Shown here: positions 57,979 through 64,000 of the stretch, piece after piece
Layout: every line of letters starts with the position of its first letter
How positions within the stretch are numbered: the first letter of the stretch is position 1
DNA from: Physcia stellaris
Lineage: Eukaryota > Ascomycota > Lecanoromycetes > Caliciales > Physciaceae
Reading direction: 5' to 3'
Length of the DNA: 64,000 nucleotides
Assembly: GCA_018902385.1 (NCBI GenBank)
Contig: JABSSW010000030.1
Coordinates: forward strand, 62,001 to 126,000
Notes under the pieces: model-generated
What the model was told of the DNA's origin: nothing
What the model saw: only the letters and a program-made list of their open reading frames with translations
Database searches by the model: none
Translations under genes and position numbers: made by a program

Positions 57979-60201
57979 GGGGTCTTGGCGATAGATTCGC
58001 TGGAATTGAATTCTGTGGAAGGGTGGTGAGGATCTGGACTTGTGGTTACGTGCTTGTCTTTGGTTTGTGCTTGCTGCATTTAACATGATGATGACTGGAC
58101 ATTCTAGCTACCATTGAGAACCCTTATGAACGAAGCATATTTCACCCTCAAGCTTGAGTTTCCAACACTTGAAAAAGGTTACATTTCATTACTCTCTTCG
58201 CCCAATTCGTGCGCGTGGTCTCCACAGGATCCTTCCAACATTATATCAATTATAATAACCTTCCCTAACCGACTGGCTGGACCATCGGTTGAGACGATAT
58301 CTCGGGGCCTTGGCATTAATAGAGTAACAGACGATCAACTCCTTTCTTGGTCCTTGCATCTTTGGTCCTGTTTTACTAAATCACATACTTACGCCTGCCC
58401 TTCCAATCAACGTCTGTCTTCAGAGCCATTATGTGTTTTGGCCATCGCTGATGTCGTCTATGGAATTTCCTTCCGGTGATTGAAATTTTGGGTTAAGAAT
58501 TTTAGCTTGGCGGGACGATGACTGTGAATTTTGATTATCTGGATTTTTCAGTGAGATATTGTCTGTTAAAGACTATTCCTTTTACTCTATCCGTATATGA
58601 TATCTCGCTCTAACAATGAGGCGATTAAGGTTTTGGTCCCAAATTAGATGCCCAAGGAGACCGCCAAGATGTATCACTAGAACTCCCATCTGGTTATCGT
58701 GCACGGTAAACCAACGTACCAAAACCCTTTCGCTATCCTTTCTTCCCCAGCCATCTCCAACCCAGTCTACCGAACAACATACCGGTCCAGCCACAGGAAA
58801 ACAAACCACAGGATCCACCTCGCCTTCTAACCACTGGCTCCGCCTACGATACCCCAAGCCTCCAAAAGTTCGCTCTGCCAGACAGAATATCACCTGCCAA
58901 TCTACACGCAAGGCAAGGGCATGATCGTCTGTTTCGCGTGCTGACAAAGTTGATTAGCTATCTATATCAGGGATACAACAATTGTCGACGCTGAAACTGT
59001 CTTGGAACCAAGAGCTGGAGATTCCATCTGGGCAAACGGTTGCAGTTCCAAGCATCTTTATTCTGGGCGTGCTTTGGGCGGATACGTACCTGATATAGAG
59101 ACTAACGTCAACTTTGTTTACCGAGTGGTAAGCCTACGGCGCCCACGGTATCTACAGCTGCTTTAGCTGAGCACAAGGGATTCGAATGATTTTTATTATT
59201 GTTGATTTTTTGGACTTGGGAATCAATTTTCGCCGTCCTACCCCCAAGAGAGACCAAAAGCACCATCTTTCACACTTAGGACGGAGGAGCCACTCACATA
59301 GCCCATAAAGCCCCTGCATCAATGTCATCAGCCCTCCAGCGTAGCCAGTCCTATTACTAATCGGCTTCGCCACCACTTCACTCCTCGCATTAGAAGCCCT
59401 GCGAAAGTATCGCTCCAATGAAATTGGTTTTCGATCATATCCTTCGAGATACCTTAAACTAGGCCTTGTGTAAGTTAAAGAGGAGATCAAGAGGATAGTA
59501 GGATCCTCAGATGTATTTTGCAAGACTTGAGGAGTAGAAAGAAAGAGGGGATCTTGCTACGAGGATCATCGATCTCCGGGCGTGATATCGGCGATTCCTA
59601 CTTCTGACATGTACCCTGATTGGAGAGTTTTTTGGGACTTTGCTTCAAGTGGGGACAGATTGGTTTTCCGAAAAGGGTTCGTGCGCTGGATTTATCTGTG
59701 CAGGCTCCAGTTTGACATTGCATTGGCTCGGAAGAAGAGTGTGATAAGTTGTATTAAAGATTATTGAGGTTATTCCGTTCTTACTATGGCGAGATTCCAC
59801 TGAGAAGAGAACTCGTTGAAAATGTGATAATTTGTTAGTGCCTCGATCATCCGGTTGCTCGGGTGAATAGGGTTCTTCAAGTCTGCTCAGGTGGAATGGT
59901 GGGATGAAAGCTGAACGAGCTTAGAGAAATCTAAAATCTAGAAGGATATATGAGGAGGAGGTTGTAAGGGCTATAAGTCTCCGCCAAAGAAAATACAATT
60001 TCCAAGGGGCAGCTCGATCTGACAGGATTCTCTGGAAGAATACAGAAGATGATTATGGTTGTTAGACTGTTGAACTCATGTTAGGGGTCATGTCATCACA
60101 GCTTAACATCATAGTAGATAGTATTGCAAAAGGTAATATGACCTATGTGTGTATGTAAAAATCGAGAACGTTTGCTCCTCAGACAACCCGGCTCAAGCCG
60201 T
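57979..60201. other. Convergent intergenic region
   Basis: About 2.2 kb between two convergently transcribed genes. Frames at 58114-58479, 58582-58947 and 59152-59523 overlap on both strands or lack an ATG start and have no recognised content. No terminal repeats or RNA genes seen. Confidence 0.5.
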
Positions 60202-63200
60202 CTAATCTTTGCGATACTCTCTCAGCATCCTTGCAATAACCGGATAGTGTTCATATTCGGCATATTCCGCAGCATCTTCGCAGCGGTCATAGAAACCCTC
60301 CATTTCATTGTCATTTTCGAGTAGGAGAGCTACAACATCCAAGCGACCATTTTCTGCAGCACCTTGCAAAGCTGTTCTGCCTTCAACATCCGATCCTGGG
60401 CTATTGATATCCGCTCCTGCGTCAAGGAGATATATAGCAACAGCTAAATGACCTTTAATTGAAGCTGCTTGTAGCGCTGTGACGCCTCCCTTTTCGCAAG
60501 GGGGTGCGTTGACGTCGGCCCCCTTTTGTAGCAGCATTCGAACGTGACGAAGGCTTCCCATGACTGCTGCTTGCTGGAGCGCAGTCATGCCACGAAATGG
60601 GGAAGCCGGAGCGTTAATGTCCGCACCAGCCTCTAGAATCAAATGGATGATCTCTTCGTTTCCCGATCTTATAGCAGCTTGGAGCGCTGTGACACCAATG
60701 ATTTCATTCGTCCTATAATGAGCATGTTGAACAGGGGGCGCATTGACATTGGCACCTCTGGCCAGCAGAAGTCGCACGTGGTCAGGATTTCCTGACATTG
60801 CAGCTAGCTGAAGGGGAGTGCGACAGTGATCGCCCGGAGAGAAGGTGTTGGTATCAGCACCAGCATCTAGTATCATGTGCACGATCGCATCATTTCTGCC
60901 ATAGATCGCGCTCGCTAAGGCAGTCTCGTCGTCGAGACTAAACCGCCAATTAACATTAGCACCTGACGTGAGTAAGATCCCTACTACGTCTTGCAGTCTC
61001 TTTCCGGCGGCATAGCCTAGTAAACTCTTAGCACTAAAATCCGAGTAGATGCGACTGTCGACGTTGGCCCCATAATCTATAAGAAGTTGAATCAGATCTG
61101 TCGAAGATTTTGTAGAGTTGAACCCATATATCGCAATCGTTAATGCACTGGATCCATCAATGCATCCAGAATACTCAGTCTTCAACGACGGCAAATACCG
61201 ACGCAATACGTCTTCATCAATGTGAAGAGCATCGCTAGCTTCCTCGAGTGTGACTCTTCCTTCTGGATCGTCAATTTGCATGTATTCAAAGCCATATCGA
61301 TGCATCAGCGTGACTAGCTCGCTATTGATTGGAAGTATCTCCTCGCGGTTGAGGCATACATTAAGATCCGGCCAGGCAGCGAGGTTTGGAAATGCACCGG
61401 CCTGCAACAAGAGTTGGGTAGCTTTAAAGCGATTATGTCGAACTGCTGTGTGAAGAGCAGTCGCTTCTGAACCCTCCGACCAGCATGCGTTGACGTCAGC
61501 ACCTGCACCAATTAATCTTCGGAGATATACTGTTGATTTCTGCATAGCTGCTACTTGTAACGGTGAACGACCATACTTGTTTGGTGCAGAGTTGACATCT
61601 AAGCCATTTTGTAGTAACAATTCGAACATTGGCAGATTATCCTGGCTTACTGCAACGGTAAGCGCAGAGACAGTGCCGAGAGGGGTATTTGTGTCGGCGC
61701 CCGCGAGAAGGACGAGATTGGCTATGGTTAAGCTACCACTGATTGCCGCTGCTTGAAGAGTAGTAACGCCAAACCTTTCCGCTGGTACGCCGTTGACGTT
61801 GGCACCTAGCTCTAGAAGGAATACCAAAGCCTCAACTTGCCCTTTCTCGGCTGCTGCTTGCAGAGCAGTCCTTCCACCAATTCGGCTAGGCGGAGCATCT
61901 ATGGTTTGGAGACGCCAAATATTTGAGACACCATTCAACAGAAGCTCCAAGAGATCGATGTTGCCATTCGCCGAGGCTGCCTGCACCGCCGTTTTCCCAA
62001 ATGGCCAGTCCGCAGGAGCATCGATGTTTGCTCCATAAGCGATCAGTGATATTGCCAAAGTGATATCGTCAACTTTCGCAGCAATCTGTAGTGGGGAATC
62101 TCCGCACTCATGACCGTCAACGGAAGCACCAGCGCTCATTAGAACCTCCATGAGCTCATAGTTCTTCATAAACACCGCCGTCTGCAAGGCCGTGTCTGTA
62201 AAATTACAGACAGCTGTTCTGGAGTCCGGACTCAATGAAGCAAAGTCCTTTAGGAACGACTGGCGTCGTTTGCTGAGCCGTGGGTCGGGGTTTGCCCTAG
62301 CATCCAGCAGAGCCTTGACCATCAACACATTCCCGTTCCGCGTGGCATGTACAAGAGGGCTGATGTACGCATTGTCTGTATCATCATTTGGCGGAAACAT
62401 GTGTGTATCATAATTTGGTTCAATAGATGACCCCAAGGGTGCATCTACATGGCACCCATTTGCTAAGAGCATGTGGACAATATCCATGTTATCGTTTTCT
62501 GCCGCAGCTTGTAGTGCCGTTCCCTCTGTTGGACTCCATTGGTCTATTGAAGCTCCGGCTTTCAAAAGCATCTGTACCACAATCTTGCAACCCGACTTGG
62601 CCGCAAGACCCAGTAATGATAGCCATTCGCGGTCAAACGCTGTAGCACAGGCGTTGACGTCTGCACCTAGCTCAAGCAATGATTGCACTATTTCACCAGA
62701 CTTCGCTATGCTGACTGCCAACTCGAGTGGTGTAATTTCATAGATGTGTCTTAGTCTAGGGTTGATTTCGGCTCCTCTATCAATTAGAAGTCTGACAAGC
62801 CGAACGCTGCCACATCCTATTGCGTTTCGAAGCGCACATTCGGAAAAAGTTCGGACATTGGCATCAGCGCCTACGGTCAAGAGGAAGTGTACTAAATCAA
62901 TATCATCGACCGTACATGCGTGAAGCAGAAGATTCGTTGCGAGAATCTCCGTAGTTGGTGTCTTGTACGAGAAGATGCTCTTGAGCACCCATCGCCGGCT
63001 GCTATCGGCGACCCATTCTAGGAATTGGTCCAAAGACTTGCCAAATAACGAGTTGTTTGTAGATAAGTATATTAGCGCCTGAACAAGCTCAAAGCCAGTC
63101 GAAAGGTTGGAAAGTGCTGTGGTCTCCTGGCCCATAGATTTTTGGCTCCTGTCCAAATCAGTCGTCAACATTGCCATCATCGAAGGAAGGGTTGGAGCTC

Positions 63201-63939
63201 TTGGCAAAGTGCCGCATTTGACTTGGGAAACGAAAACGTCCCAGGGACAAGCTTTCAAGGAAGTGTAGGCCATATCTACGGATTTGGTGTGGATTGAGAT
63301 TCCTGGTGTCCATGTGTCGCTTTCAGGGACTGTGAGGGATAACGCTACCCACAGCAAGGGTAGCATCGACTTCCAGCTGCTTTTGAAACCTGAACCATGG
63401 GATGTTTTGGAGACTAATCCTGCATAAGCGTTGTTCCGCCGGAGTACAGATGGCAATGTCTGATGGCGTCGCCGGGCTGGCGGCTGTGGTAAATATTAAT
63501 CTGAATCGTTCAACCTACAAGGGGGACAAGAGAGCGATCACCTGTCTTAGAATACTCGTCCCATATCGACTGGGTGTACCGAGAGATCTCTTTTCTCACC
63601 TTTTTCTCCGGGATGATGGTGCCATTGATATAGATCGCACTATCCTTGCCATTCAATTTACGCTTTCGAACTTTGTGGGCAACAATTGCCCAATTCTTAC
63701 TAGTACTATTCTTTGATAGACCCCACTTCTTGAAGCGCCGGAAATACTGCTCCTTGCTGACACAATTCAGATAGTGTTTGGAAGACACCCAGACTGCATT
63801 ACCTTGCACGAAAACCATGACGGTTTGCCATCGCTGTCATGACATCCTCACGCTTTAGATCATCTTTGACATATAATCGTTCGATCTCCACTTTATGTCT
63901 CTCCCATTCGGCGTCAGATATTCTTTTGCCGGACGACAT
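60202..63939 (-). CDS. Clr5-domain ankyrin repeat protein, 1195 residues
   Basis: Four exons, in gene order 63803-63939, 63542-63756, 63349-63483 and 60202-63302, with GT-AG introns of 46, 58 and 46 bp give 1195 residues with consistent phases. The N-terminus is a Clr5 domain: ISDAEWERHKVEIERLYVKD, KREDVMTAMANRHGF, then across the first intron SKEQYFRRFKKWGLSKN. A linker (ATPSDIAICTPAEQ) and a helical segment follow. From about residue 270 to the end I count about 22 ankyrin repeats (TALQAAAENDNMDIVHMLL, TALQAAIRSGNEEIIHLIL, TALQQAAVMGSLRHVRMLL and similar). Clr5-ankyrin proteins are common in Pezizomycotina; the Clr5 part is thought to bind DNA or protein and the ankyrin part to recognise partners. 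The third intron removes an apparent frame change, and without it the protein would seem to start downstream. Confidence 0.88.
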
Positions 63940-64000
63940 GACTGTCAACTGGATGGTCACCGAGGTCAAAGTGTTCACTTTTGTATGGCGAGTTTTGTGT

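Noticed and set aside
63303-63348. Frameshift in the Clr5-ankyrin gene
   Set aside because: A 46-bp GT-AG intron with the right phase explains the frame change, and its size matches the neighbouring introns.
1-64000. tRNA, rRNA or CRISPR features
   Set aside because: I saw no cloverleaf-like or rRNA-like sequence and no spaced repeat array; a eukaryotic nuclear window would not carry CRISPR.

Overview
The window comes from a filamentous ascomycete (Pezizomycotina; Dothideomycetes is the best guess, from family resemblance only). The evidence is many short GT-AG introns of 43-76 bp and typical fungal families: F-box, Zn(II)2Cys6 regulator, Clr5-ankyrin, UNC93-like and sugar-porter MFS transporters, and a Baeyer-Villiger monooxygenase. 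Three AT-rich blocks have been mutated in the style of repeat-induced point mutation (RIP).

Layout. 1-1540 is a mutated AT-rich block that runs off the left edge. 1.8-4.7 kb holds an F-box gene and a membrane protein gene. 5.4-12.84 kb is a nest of three short decayed LTR elements with exact 5-bp target duplications, one inserted in another. A CorA-like transporter pseudogene follows (13-14.9 kb), then an APH-fold phosphotransferase (16.4-17.5 kb). A second AT-rich block, 18.03-22.82 kb, has a head-to-tail arrangement of its end sequences. Next come a disordered repeat protein (22.9-23.9 kb), a MITE, and a three-gene group at 26-32.4 kb: an NtaA-type flavin monooxygenase divergent from a Baeyer-Villiger-type monooxygenase, followed by an UNC93-like transporter. 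33-39 kb has two uncharacterised genes around a piggyBac element. 40.7-46 kb has a second UNC93-like transporter and a helical/TPR/ankyrin protein. 48.5-51.2 kb has a secreted cysteine-rich protein and a tyrosinase relic. 52.5-58 kb has a Zn2Cys6 regulator divergent from a sugar porter. 60.2-63.9 kb is a 1195-residue Clr5-ankyrin gene.

Main observation. The AT-rich blocks do not carry the usual CpA-to-TpA RIP signature. Comparing a normal and a mutated copy of one 127-bp sequence inside the window, I counted 32 differences. All are C-to-T before a pyrimidine, or G-to-A after a purine. Every CpA, TpG and CpG site is unchanged. The piggyBac transposase fits the same rule: it is open in one frame except for seven stops, six of them TGA at expected tryptophan positions.

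Gene models were built by eye from reading frames, splice signals and family resemblance. No database search was possible.
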